A stretch of DNA of 64,000 nucleotides from Dichetophora obliterata (taxonomy: Eukaryota; Arthropoda; Insecta; Diptera; Sciomyzidae): assembly GCA_963920525.1 (NCBI GenBank), contig OY986436.1, positions 178,719,361 through 178,783,360 of the forward strand, in the 5' to 3' direction. The first letter of the stretch is position 1; each line of letters opens with the position of its first letter. The notes beneath the pieces were generated by a model, which ran no database searches, was not told the DNA's origin, and saw only the letters and a list, made by a program, of their open reading frames with translations. Both the position numbers and the translations under genes were made by a program. Positions 31,813 to 41,957 of the stretch are shown in pieces.

Positions 31813-33285
31813 GTAGAGAGTGTTCAGCTACAGCGCTACGATACGGTTCGTTGTTTACGATGCATTTAAGATGTTCTCTTGCTCGAATGCGTAGCTCTCT
31901 TCTAGTCTGGCCGACGTACACACAATCACAAAGCTCACACTTAGCTATGTAAATGCCCGGCTGTGCGTTCGGAGAAACTGCGTCTTTCGATGATTTTAGC
32001 AAGAAGCCGAGTTTGTTGTTGCTTTTTGGAACCAAACGTGCATTCGCTACTCCAAAGAATTTTGTGAGTTTGTTATGAACTTGAGAATGGAATTTCATTG
32101 CAAAACGTATCGGTTGTTTAGAAATCGATGACAAAGAAGTGATATTTTTTAGTCGCTTTTTCTTTCGATGCTTCTTAATCAGACCCCAGTCAATCAATTG
32201 AGCAGGATATCCATTTTTAGTGGCTATTTCATAAATTCGGTCTTTCTCCCTCTTGAAATTGTTCAATGCTAACGGTATGTTACACATTCTATGCACCATA
32301 GAATTAAAAGCAGCGTGTTTGTGCGATGAGTGATGATTTGATTCGACAGTTATATAACGATCCGTGGCTGTTGGTTTGCGATAAATATCGAAATCGATTC
32401 CTCCATGTTCATTACGTGACAATAGCAAATCGAGGAAAGGAATCTGGTTATTATTTTCTTCCTCCACCGTGAATTGAATATTAGGGTTCACACTATTGAT
32501 TAGGTCGAGCGTTTGTTCAAGTTTTTCTTTTTTAACAATTGAAAACACGTCATCTACGTAGCGGAACCAGATTTTTGGGAATAACTCCTTCTTAGACAGT
32601 TCCTCCTCCAAACGATTTACGAACAAATTGCAAAGAAACGGAGATAAGTTATTACCCATGGCCATGCCTTCTGTTTGTTGATAAAACTTTCCTCTGAATT
32701 GAAAAAAGGTATGCTCAGTGCATGTTTTGGTTAGTTGAAATAATGCTTCAGATTCAATATGGTCCAATTGTTGTTTGTCAAGCCAAATTTGAAGGCAAAT
32801 CAATGCTTCTTGTACTGGCACACTGGTAAAGAACGATATTATATCAAAAGAGACCATTATTTCATCATCTGCAATTTTTACCTGCCGTAGTTTTTCAGAA
32901 AGTTGTACCGAGTTTTTTACAGAAAACAAATCCAATTGTTTTAAAGATGAGAAATGATTGCAGAGCCAGTAAGACAATTTTTGACATGGGGCATTTATAT
33001 TACTGACGATTGGACGATATTTATTGCCGGGCTTGTAGATTTTTGGTAAACCATATATAGAAGGAACTTTTGTGTAACTAGGTAATACTTGTCTTTTTTT
33101 CAAATTTTCAAATAGTCCTCCGAAATACAAAATCCTACTGTATATATAGTTTAGTTTTTTTAAAATAGTTCAGTAATGCTAATAAATTTTTTATGTTATT
33201 TATTTAAATTCGTGCAATAATAAAATCAAAAAAGTTAAGTTAACTAAATTTGTACAAGTATAAAGTTACCGTACTAAAAGAAATG

Positions 33286-33432
33286 TTACTGCATCTTTAT
33301 ATAAAACAAAATGAAGGCTGAACGTCATGAGAGAAACGAGCAACAATATTTTTTGATATGGAACAAATATATTGCTTAACGTGTCTCGCACCACGTTCAG
33401 ACTTCGTTTCGTTTTACATAAAGATGCAGTAA
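33286..33432. repeat. 147-bp hairpin element
   Basis: TTACTGCATCTTTATATAAA and its continuation ACGTCATGAGAGAAACG pair with the inverted right arm (TTTACATAAAGATGCAGTAA), about 65 bases per arm, imperfect. No flanking duplication recognised. Confidence 0.7.
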
Positions 33433-33604
33433 GTCTGCAAATTTTTAGGATTATGAAACATCTATCTATAGTATAGATTCTATACTATTGTATAAAATTG
33501 AAATTTACTTTTACCATTTAACTGAAAAAGTTTTCAAATATAATGTATGTGCTACAGCACTTGATAGGCTTAATAATAACTATATTTAATTAAAGTGTTT
33601 TTTT

Positions 33605-33800
33605 TTAAGAAATTATCCACGCACTCCGCATGCGCATGTCCGCCATGGTTGTAAGCACGTGTTTGTGACGTCAGTTGTCAGAAAGAAGATAATGTCAAAC
33701 TGCCTGTAAAAAAGACGTAGTAGTAAAGACGTAAAAGACGAAGTAATTATTTTTTATTGGGGGATTCGATTTCAAAATCGCCTCATTTTCTGCCTTAATT
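33605..33800 (-). repeat. Dispersed repeat D, copy 1
   Basis: In complement this shows AATCGAATCCCCC, CAGTTTGACA, CTGACGTCACA and CACGTGCTTAC, the same order as copies at 40745-40975 and 50000-50345. The palindromes TGACGTCA and CACGTG are conserved in it. No coding. Confidence 0.6.
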
Positions 33801-34144
33801 TCAGCCCTTATAGACCATATTATTGGTCCGTTATGATACCACAGAATGGAAGACGGGAGTAATCAAGTGAAAACTACTCAATCAAGGGATCGTAACTCAT
33901 CATTGTAGCTTAAAAATTTGAAGTCGCGACTCGACCCCCCACACTTTCCTTTCTGATAGTTATTTTTTTTAATTTATAATGTGTTCTTTTTTCTTCTCAA
34001 AATGAATTTTTTACAGCATTTATAAAATCCTAACTTTATTTATTGTTCTGATCAATTAAAAAACAAATCTATTAATAAACTAGATGCCCTGGCAAACTTC
34101 ATTCTGCACCTTCATGTCTTCCACATATAGGGCAAAAAAGTCCA

Positions 34145-34582
34145 CTACACCCAAAAAATATTTAGGATAAAATTACGAATAAAATCTTTGTAGACATACA
34201 AACAGAGACTATTCGTAGAATGAACAAATGTTTTGTATATAGTACAAACGTTTGTAGAGTTGGCCGCATGAAAAAAAATTGTTGAATTCGTAACTTTGTA
34301 CATTCTACAAACGCTAGTTTGTAAATATCTACAATGTATAAATTTGTGAACTGAACGAACAATGTTTGATAATATACAAAGCGGTGGCAGCAGCGTTCGT
34401 ATATTTGTTTGTAACTTTTGTAGATGAAACGAATGCGTTTGTAAAATATACAAATTTTTCTTTGTACAATGTACAAACGGTCATTTGTATAATTCACAAA
34501 GTCGTTCGTAGGCTGAAAAGAACAAACAGCTTTGTAGAATATAATAATTGATTTGTAAATAGTACGAAGCTTTTTTTTGAGT
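34145..34582. mobile_element. TTTGTA/TACAAA-dense MITE
   Basis: CACCCAAAAAA at the left and TTTTTTTGAGTG at the right are inverted ends next to TA. Across 440 bases the words TTTGTA and TACAAA occur many times in both orientations, often as TTTGTAGA...TACAAACG, so the strand can pair with itself in many ways. No coding frame is credible. Confidence 0.6.
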
Positions 34583-34666
34583 GTATACCATACGTCTACG
34601 GTGAAAATCGCGCTTCCAGATTTTGACTTGCAGTTTTTTCTTAGACTTTTGTCACGTTTTTTTTTT

Positions 34667-34805
34667 ATATTTTGGCCTATAACAGCCAAACCATTGAGAT
34701 TTTCGATCCAATACTAAGACAAAAATCTCAATGGTTTGGCTCAATGGTTTCGATCCAATACTAAGACAAAAATCTCAATGGTTTGGCTGTTATAGGCCAA
34801 AATAT
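34667..34805. repeat. Hairpin with internal duplication
   Basis: ATATTTTGGCCTATAACAGC to TGAGATTTT (37 bases) is exactly inverted at about 34768-34805. Inside, a unit beginning CGATCCAATACTAAGAC is tandemly repeated at 34704 and 34751 (47-base period). It carries an extra copy of the arm tip CAATGGTTTGGCT. Confidence 0.85.
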
Positions 34806-35806
34806 CCAAAAAGTGAAAGTAGTGAAAGGGTAAGTGGTGAAAGGGAGTGTGTTAATTTTTTTTCATAAACCATCTCATATTTGGACGCAATCTACTGCCA
34901 AAGCTTAAGCTTAATCAGACGCTTCGTTCTTGAGTTAAAGAATTAGTAACACATTTCACGACTTTGTTTTATATTGTATGTATATAGATTCATTTGAAGC
35001 ATTTTTCTTAAGAGGAATTTGATGAAAAATTGGGGAATTTTGAGAACTACAGCGTGAAAAATCAAAAAAATTAATTGGCAACCCATATGAACCTCGAGCG
35101 TGATATGTAAATGAGGAACACATAAATGCTGTGCTTTTGTTCAAAATAAAAACAAAACAAAAGAAGAAATGTTTTTTATTTCATTTGACATGTATTGTCT
35201 TAAGGAGGTTGATAAAAATAACGTGCCGAGGCTGCGGTCAACTGAAGTCAAGAACAATATATATAAGATCCCATCATAAGTGTGCAGAAATGGAAATAAA
35301 CACAAACACAACAAATGAAACTAAGCAACCCAGTGGTAAATATACACGTGACGCAACCAGTTATATCTTAAATACAATATAGCTGCGAGGCCTCCAAAGC
35401 TTGTATACATTTTTAAATTACATTTGTTCAAACATGGCCGCTAAAACACTGATGGCTTCTACCTTACTCAGTAAGCGACGATGGGAGAAGGTATGCACAA
35501 GATAGGAGAGAACAAAAAATGAGAAAATTTGAGCACAAGCGTGATTTTGTCACACCCCGCTTACAATTCTGCATTACAATGTCATCACCGTCAAATTTTT
35601 ACGAGCGGAAAATGAATTTGATTGGCTTCTTGGGAAAAAAACTAAATACAAACAGGAAACAATCGAATTGATCTCAAAATTAATCGAGCAACATAGCTGC
35701 TTTTTTGTGAAGTGGTCAACATAGAAGTTAACACCCCAATAAGATATCAAATTTAGATTGATTTAGATTGACTATCAAAGATAGTTTTTTTTCAGTTTTA
35801 TATATA
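34806..35806 (+). repeat. Dispersed repeat, partial match to 48.5-50.1 kb
   Basis: The phrase AGAACAATATATA followed by AGATCCC and CATAAGTGxGCAGAAATGGA recurs at 48680-48725. TGGGAAAA with ACTAAATACAAACA recurs at 49060. GTTAACACCCCAATAAGATA recurs at 50050. Order is kept, so both regions derive from one long element. I cannot name it, and no ORF survives. Confidence 0.5.
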
Positions 35807-36939
35807 TATAATTTATTTATTTTATTTATTTATTTAAAAAGAAACAATCATGAGTTCACTAAGAGCAAACTCTTTAATAGTAATTAAAAATTAAACACAA
35901 TTTAGGAAACAAAAAATAACTGAATATAATTAACACAATAATTAAATTAAAATGAATTGTTAAAGAGTAAAGAAAATTAAAAAGAAGGAATAGAAAAAAA
36001 GGAGTAGAGAAGAAGTAATCTAAGGAGCAGAAAAGAAGCAAAAGACTGATTGCCTTAAACTGACTCTCCCAGTGACCTCCCTAAGACTTCGTGGCATATT
36101 ATTCCACAACCTAATGACTTTGATGAAAAACAAGTGGGAAGTGTTTAGCGACAAATGCCTCGGAACTATCATGACATTGCTTCTTCTAGACGTACCAAAC
36201 TGGAGCTTATCAAACGATAAGCAATTATATCACAACCAAGTATAACAGTTCGGAAACTGGAAAGACAATCATATTTTTGAAGACCATAAACATAACGCTG
36301 GCATAATTAAACGCAATTTGATGTTTTAACTGGGACGAAGAATCAAGTTTGCTATACACTATTTCAGAAAAAGTTATAACAGGTAATACAAGTTGAATTA
36401 CCAACTTACGCCAAATATCAGTTGATGTTACACTGGCAGACAATCTCAGGTTAAGCAGAACATAATACATTTTACTAACTGCATTATTAACATAGTCCAC
36501 ACATGACAGAGAAGAATTTAAATGGAAGCCTAGATTCTCAATTTTCGACACAACAATAAGTTTATTTGATCCAATAAACAAATCAGGAACATAATTTAAA
36601 CAAGACTTAAGCTTACAAACAGGGAGAACATATGATTTGGAAGAATTAAGTATAAGATCATTCTTTAAAGCCCATTCATTAACATAATTGAGGTCTTCAT
36701 TCAACCTACAACCAAGGTCATCAATGAGGACAGTTCTACGAGAAAGTTACAACTGTGTGACGCCAAATTTCAACGGCGTTGAAATTATCAGTCACAGCGC
36801 CGGAGTGTGCACGCGCTAAACACCACCACACACGAAAATTTTAGATATATTTTTATTTGTACAGAATTAAGCATGAAAACAAAAAAAAAAAATACAACAA
36901 TTGAATTAAAATTATCATGTCTGTCTCTTCCCTCTTATG

Positions 36940-37215
36940 TTGTTGTAGAACAGGTTCACCGTAATCGGGATGGCACGACTTGGCTGCGAGATTTTGTTTT
37001 CGAGCTAAGTGCATAAAAGCAACAACAAAATGGATAGATTGCGGTATGTTGTTTTCGAGCAAGGTGCTTGTTGACAAACTAAGCAACAAGGGCAACAACA
37101 AAATGCACACATTGCGGTACGTTGTTGACGAGCAAAATGCTTGTTGACGAACAAAAATGCAAGCAGCGGTCAACAACGATACAAAGTTACGGGATGTTGT
37201 TGACGAGCTAAACCC
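36940..37215 (+). repeat. U3 repeats of the solo LTR (enhancer-like)
   Basis: Units containing GTTGTTxxCGAGC followed by AxGTGC, AACAACAAAATG and ATTGCGGT recur about every 70 bases at roughly 36975, 37050, 37120 and 37195. The units are upstream of the TATA box, as enhancers or insulators in LTRs are. Confidence 0.65.
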
Positions 37216-37245
37216 AACCAGGCGAAGAACAGCAGTCAGGGAGAC

Positions 37246-37280
37246 TATAAAAGGCAGCCAGCGCAGAGATCTGGACAGTC
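37246..37280 (+). promoter_or_regulatory. TATA box and initiator of the solo LTR
   Basis: TATAAAAGG at 37246-37254 is followed about 28 bases later by AGTCAATC, an initiator-like start. The downstream region to the poly(A) signals is therefore likely R. If active, it would start transcription into 37.3 kb and beyond. Confidence 0.65.
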
Positions 37281-37404
37281 AATCGCGACACGCACGCAAG
37301 TGAACTCAGTGAACAGTGAACCCAGTGAACGAGAAAACTCAGTGATAGTAAAGAAGTGGATACGGTGAGCAAGGCAACTACAAAACCAGCAAAACAGAGT
37401 CGTT

Positions 37405-37740
37405 GGCTTGTAGGCCCACCTGTTAAGGAAAACCAGCATCAGCAGAGTCGTTGGCTTGTAAGCCCACCTGCACAAAATCCGCAAAAACAGAGTCGTTGGC
37501 TTGTAGGCCCACCTGTTAAAAAAATCAGCATAAGCAGCGTCGGTGGCTTGTAGGCCCACCTGCAGACAAGCAGAGAAATAGTGTCGGTGGCTTGTAGGCC
37601 CACACATTTCTAAACCTTTTTTTTAGCAGTGTCAGCGGCTTGTAAGCCCTCCTGCTCCAACAAAAGAGTGCAAAGTCCGTGGCTTGTAAGCCCGCGCACT
37701 CTAAATATTCATCCCGCAACAGCTCCGAGGCTTGTAGGCC
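37405..37740 (+). repeat. Eight-copy GGCTTGTARGCC hairpin repeat
   Basis: The 12-base core begins at 37405, 37453, 37498, 37545, 37589, 37637, 37681 and 37729, spacing 44-48. The spacers have diverged but the core varies only at position 9 (G in five copies, A in three). In RNA either base pairs with the U opposite (GGCUU with ARGCC). The spacing is not a multiple of three, so protein coding does not explain it. Confidence 0.9.
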
Positions 37741-37822
37741 CGTCTGTTGAGTGTAGCAGTGACAACACAACGAGGGACAACGACGGGAAGCTGAGAAAAC
37801 AGGCAGACAGGGAACAGTGAAA

Positions 37823-37848
37823 AATAAAAATTGTACATCGATAATAAA
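37823..37848 (+). terminator. Poly(A) signals in the solo LTR
   Basis: AATAAA occurs at 37823-37828 and 37843-37848, about 125-150 bases before the LTR end, the expected place for the R/U5 border. Confidence 0.6.
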
Positions 37849-39289
37849 ACAAAAAAAATAATAAAAATAATCTTTTAAATCGAACATAAAATCAAAGTGT
37901 TATTTCTTGTAAAAGAACCTTGGAACCCGCTGAGCATACCTCAGCCTGAAGGTAACAACCAGAGGTTCGTTACAACTGGACATCATCAGCGTAAGCTTAA
38001 ACAATAGCATGATTGCAAGCAGAAAAAATGTAATTTAAAGACATAGAAAACAGAAGGGAGCCAAGTATAGAACCCTGAGGGACACCACTTAAGACGGGTT
38101 TGTACCCTTTCAACAATAAACCAATTTCATCTTTTTGACTACCTATTGCACAAGTAGCTGGACATTAAATTAACGGCACTTTGACAGAAACCAAACAATG
38201 ACTTAAGCTTACGACACAAAATTTGATGATTTACTTTTTCAAAAGCTTTCGAGAAATCTAACAAGCAAAAAAGCGTCATAGATCCCTCATTATAATGTGG
38301 CCGTATATCATCAATTATTTTAACAACCGCAGACGAACAACTATGCCCAGCACGAAAACCAGATTGAAACGGAGATAATAGGTTATTATTGACTAAGTAG
38401 TATGTAATTTGTTGAGCCATAAGTTTTTCACAAATTTTTGCTAACGGTGAAAGGATACTTATAGGCCTAAAATCATTGGAACCAGATGGATTTTGCTTCT
38501 TTGCTATTAGAAGAACAATGGCGACAAGTCAAGGAACGATGACGACATGAAACATGAATTAATAATGTGAGTAAGAGGGCTTTTAATGTGGGGCAGTAAG
38601 ATTTTAATAAATTGTATGGAAATACCATCAGCAGCCATTGCATTTGACTTGATTTGCAACACACATTTACCTACATCAAACTCAACCACTGGGGAAAAAT
38701 TGAAGGTTTGACCCAAGAAAGAATTTAAAAGTGGCAAAGTATTACTATTACCAGAAACTGAAGCAGCGTTATCAGTAAAAAAACAGTTTAAAACTTCGGG
38801 ATATAGAAGACTTTCAACTTTGTTTTTGTTGCTTACTGCAAGGCTTTTGATATTATTCTAAAGCACTTTACTTGGAAGAGAAAGCTTAAGTTTGTTAGAA
38901 TAAAAGTGCGTTTTAGCTTGTCTAGTTACAAGGACGGCTTCATTCCTCGCCATTCTTTAAGCTTTCCAGTTCACTTCGGAGAGGTTTAGGCGCCAAGTAT
39001 TACGTAACTTGTTTCTTTTTTTAATGACAGACAGGACATACTGAGAAAACCAAGGACACGAACTATTTTCTATTCTACAACTACATACAGGAACATGTTT
39101 ATCAAACAGAAATTTAATGGGTACTAAAAGGAAATTAATCTTATCATTAATATTGTGTTGAAGCCAACAGTCATTAAACGATAACAAGGACACATCACGG
39201 AAGAGAGACGGATAATTTATATTCTTAAAATCTCGATGAGAAAAAGTATTTGGGACAACTAAGCGAGACAAATTGACATTTAACGTGCA

Positions 39290-40345
39290 CAAAATCAGAT
39301 CGTGATCAGAGACTTAGCACAATTGATTGAAAAAAGAAACGACAGAAACGATAAAAAAGTCAAGAACACTAAGAGTAGTGTTATTGGAGAAGGGAATGGG
39401 CATAGAATCATTTACAACAGACAATCCTATGGAAGATATGTTGTTATACAATAATGGTTTAAGCAGTTCGTTAGAAAGGAGAACTATGTTAAAATCACCA
39501 CACATCAAAATTAAGTCAAAATCAAGAATACTATTTGATAATACAGAAAAAAAAATGGCTCAACAGAGAAACATTTATTAGGATTATACACACACGAAAC
39601 TAGAATTTTGTTATTGGTGTCTGATACACATATATTAATAAATTCAATACCTGATCCACTAGAACGACTGACAACGTTAGCATTAAGTCCATTTTTGCAG
39701 TATATTACAACTCCTCCAGCCTTTCTGTCATATCGGTCGTTTCTAAAAAAATTATAACTAGGAATATTACAAGAAACATCACTTATATCGCTACAAAGAA
39801 AAGTTTCCGAATGTTTTTTTTAAAAGAACAAAGAACCAAGGCATGCGCCTTATACAAACTAGGTTTGGTCTTCGACCTGAAAGGAAAGGGATATATTTAT
39901 TTAGAGGAATGGATTGGAACCATACCTAAATTAATGATTAGGCGAAACAACCGCGAAAGACAACTGAATTGCTTTTAACCGAGGCTAGCGCTATGCCTTA
40001 ACCTTGGCAAGCGTTTTAAGTCCTTAGTTGTTCCTGTCCTTTAATTCCACATTTTCCACAATTTAGTTGTGAATTTTAAGCTTTCCATAATTCTTAAATG
40101 AAGGAAAGAATAAAGAAAGTGAAAAGAATCATGCCCGAACCTGGATTCGAACCAGAGACCTAAGAGTTGACAGTCTAGCGCACTCTCCACTAGACTACAA
40201 AGTCCGACAAATGCATATAATGTCAACTAAAGAGTTTTCAAATATGTATATACCTAATATAGTCCAGTTTAGCCATGTTGAAACTACGATCATTAAAGTG
40301 AACGACATTGAGACCGCTGCGTTGTTTACATAAAACCTGGAGTAA
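39290..40345 (-). pseudogene. LINE apurinic-type endonuclease
   Basis: Minus-strand words GLNVVHFNDRSFNMAKLDYI (about 40330-40270) are the N-terminal nuclease strand. SETFLCSDISD follows the SINE at about 39805. DRYDRKAGGVVIYCKNGLNA and MMCGDFNIVLL (about 39508) follow. The SET and GDFN motifs hold catalytic or metal-binding residues. Stops and frame changes are present throughout (for example near 39540), so the enzyme is dead. Confidence 0.85.
39813..40204 (-). mobile_element. tRNA-derived SINE, copy B
   Basis: Minus strand: the head TTTGTAGTCTAGTGG (A box) and GGTTCGAATCC (B box) fit an RNA polymerase III promoter. The body and tail match copy A at 57671-58061 throughout (GGCGCATGCCTTGGTT, GTTTCGCCTAATCA). 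The tail is a short A-run. The anticodon arm is not tRNA-like, so it is not a tRNA gene. It lies in the LINE endonuclease. Confidence 0.85.
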
Positions 40346-40744
40346 TATTTTTTTTAATTTCATTAGCACCAGAAGGTGTTAAGCTAGAGTTGCACAGAAG
40401 ATGAATCAAAGAGAGAGCTTATTTTAGGCAAAAAAAAAAAAAATAGTGAGATTAAAAAGATAAAGAAGAATAGGAGGAAAGGCTTAAAATAAATTATTAG
40501 AAAATTGCAGTAATGAACATAAATGTAAACAATAACAAAAAAGAGCATTATTATTTAGTTGGAAGGAGATGAGGCAGCAGCGCTGACATTACATGAATAA
40601 CTCCGTAGCTCATCCAAACTGCTGATACGAATGCTGTCAGAACTTTTCTCTTTTCTGTTATACACACAACCACGAAAGGAAAACGCATTATAAATACTCT
40701 TCCCATGTTTGCAAATTATGGTAGCTTGCAAGAGTTTTTCCATA
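40346..40744. other. Possible LINE 5' end and unassigned DNA
   Basis: A 13-base A-run at about 40430 and purine-rich sequence, perhaps the 5' leader of the LINE. No gene. Confidence 0.35.
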
Positions 40745-40975
40745 GTAATGAAAAATATTTATATTTTTCTGGACAAACGTTGTTTTTTAATATATGTCTA
40801 TTTCATTTCAAAAAACTAAGAATACATAAGAAAATGAGGAGATTTTGGAATCGAATCCCCCTATAAAACATGTTTACTATTTTTTTTCAGTCAGTTTGAC
40901 ACTCTCTTCCTTGTCACAACTGATGTCACATTCACATGCTCACAAAGATAGCGGAATCTGTTATATATTATTCTT
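40745..40975 (+). repeat. Dispersed repeat D, copy 2
   Basis: TAATGAAAAATATTTATATT, TTCTGGACAA, AATCGAATCCCCC, AACTGATGTCAC and GCGGAATCT match copy 3 at 50085-50335 in order. Confidence 0.65.
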
Positions 40976-41629
40976 AACCCGCTAGGATGTAATAAAATAA
41001 TACTAACTCTTTTGTGCTGAAATCTAGGAAAAGTAGCCACTGCCCTTTGCTTTCCATGCGGACGCCCCTGTCATGAAAATTATCTAGTTCCTTATAAATA
41101 TTATTTATTAAATCAAAAAATTTGAGTTATGCTGGAAATTTCCAGCAAGCAATATTTTAATATTGATAGAAATTTTAATTAATCTATTTAAAACCATTAA
41201 ACCATTTAAAACCAATCATTATATTATATGTAATATATTTTGATAAACACTTAAGTCGCATTTTATAAATTTCAAGTTGACATGGATGCTATTATTCAAT
41301 CAAACAGCACGAGATCACAGGATTATGTTTTGTCATCGAAGTAGTTTTGTTTTATTTTAATAAAAATATTTATAAATTTAACATAATCCTGCATTCCTGT
41401 AAGTAACTCAATAATTTCTTTTAATCATCTTTATTTAAGAACACACTTTTTTTTATGTGCATTAAAGTCTCGGGACTCACAATGGTTGCTTTCAATTTAG
41501 AAGAAATCCTGTAAGAATTTAAAAATGGAGTCCTTTTTCAAATGAAGTTTAACTTATACTGCCTTTAATTCTTAGAAAGCAATATGCTTAGTTTTTCCAG
41601 GGAAGTACACTTGATATTTTTAATACATT
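40976..41629. other. No recognisable gene
   Basis: AT-rich, no ORF or paired repeats seen. Confidence 0.55.
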
Positions 41630-41954
41630 AAGGCTATTCACAGTTTAAGCGTACATTTAACAAATCGTATTTATAGCATTTGTTATTGTTGAAACTATGA
41701 GCACCCCGATATGTGACTGTCGTACTCAATAATTATGCAACCCTGTGATGAAGTATGTAATTATGCGATTGTAGACCACTGTAGAGAGAGAATAGAAATA
41801 CGAGGTACAAAAAACACGTCCAAGGGCTACTCTTATTTACGCGTATTTGCGTTTGCATGCCAAACAACAAAGCAAAATACGCTTATGTAAGTTGGCGTAA
41901 AAATAGCAAATCATAGAAATAACAGACCTGCGTATTCAAACTGTGAACAGCCTT
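41630..41954. mobile_element. MITE, AAGGCTRTTCACAGTTT ends, ATT duplication
   Basis: AAGGCTATTCACAGTTT at the left and the complement of AAGGCTGTTCACAGTTT at the right. ATT at 41627-41629 and 41955-41957. 325 bp, related by its ends to 24510-25040. Confidence 0.78.
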
Positions 41955-41957
41955 ATT

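Larger units (their letters stand above)
31009..33130 (-). pseudogene. Penelope RT plus GIY-YIG endonuclease
   Basis: The main frame (31799-33130) gives 443 codons. SIYGLPKIYKP opens the RT. SFDIISFFTSVP (catalytic D about 96), EGMAMGNNLSPFLCNLF and FRYVDDVFSI (YVDD 191-194) are the RT motifs. Residues about 391-420, GIYIAKCELCDCVYVGQTRR then REH, form the GIY-YIG nuclease with its CxxC pair. The enzyme nicks target DNA and primes reverse transcription there. The nuclease is cut by the P-like MITE. Beyond it the frame resumes with a one-base shift, is cut again by the TAA-flanked MITE, and continues in frame past it to a TGA at 31009-31011. The stop location after both MITEs shows they are later insertions. 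Confidence 0.92.
30806..33134 (-). mobile_element. Penelope-like retroelement, 5'-truncated
   Basis: The 14-base duplication CTACTGTATATATA flanks it (30792-30805 and 33135-33148). The coding region is on the minus strand. The 3' part includes a GATGATGACGCTTGGGCGTC motif (about 30885-30905, minus strand), which I regard as typical of Penelope tails. The N-terminal third of the RT-encoding region is missing. Two MITEs are inserted: 31107-31521 and 31598-31812. Confidence 0.9.
36756..37974 (+). mobile_element. Solo LTR, 1.22 kb, in the LINE
   Basis: It starts TGTGACGCC and ends TTACA. ACTG is duplicated at 36752-36755 and 37975-37978. There is no internal region, so it arose by LTR-LTR recombination. 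It contains a TATAAAA promoter box, two AATAAA signals, U3-like repeats and an eight-copy hairpin repeat. The polarity of promoter then poly(A) signal gives plus orientation. The lineage is probably gypsy or BEL-like. Confidence 0.85.
36010..39289 (-). pseudogene. LINE reverse transcriptase
   Basis: Recognisable in order on the minus strand: FLGQTFNFSPVVEFDVGKCV; KSNAMAADGISIQFIKILLP; SPFQSGFRAGHSCSSAVVKI with LFCLLDFSKAFEKVNHQIL (motif A, 38420-38139); PVLSGVPQGSILGSLLFSM (motif B); and ADDVQL (motif C, about 37982). After the solo LTR, LNEDLNYVNEWALKNDLIL and a thumb region continue to a C-terminal VPRHLSLNTSHLFFIKVIRL and WNNMP at about 36090. There are multiple stops and frameshifts. Confidence 0.88.
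35807..40345 (-). mobile_element. Non-LTR retrotransposon (CR1/Kiri-like group), broken
   Basis: On the minus strand an endonuclease (about 40345-39290) precedes a reverse transcriptase (about 39290-36010). It ends with a (TAAA)n-type tail at 35807-35850. The palm motif reads ADDVQL and continues with S-containing words as in CR1-group elements, but the clade is not certain. A SINE (39813-40204) cuts the nuclease and a solo LTR (36756-37974) cuts RT immediately after ADDVQL. A related, truncated copy lies at 43700-44760. Confidence 0.88.

Noticed and set aside
37356..37820. Repeat protein (SRWLVGPP units) in the solo LTR
   Set aside because: Repeat spacing is not a multiple of three, frames break, and the pattern is better explained by a conserved nucleic-acid hairpin.
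40134..40204. tRNA gene on the minus strand
   Set aside because: Same reason; it is the head of SINE copy B.
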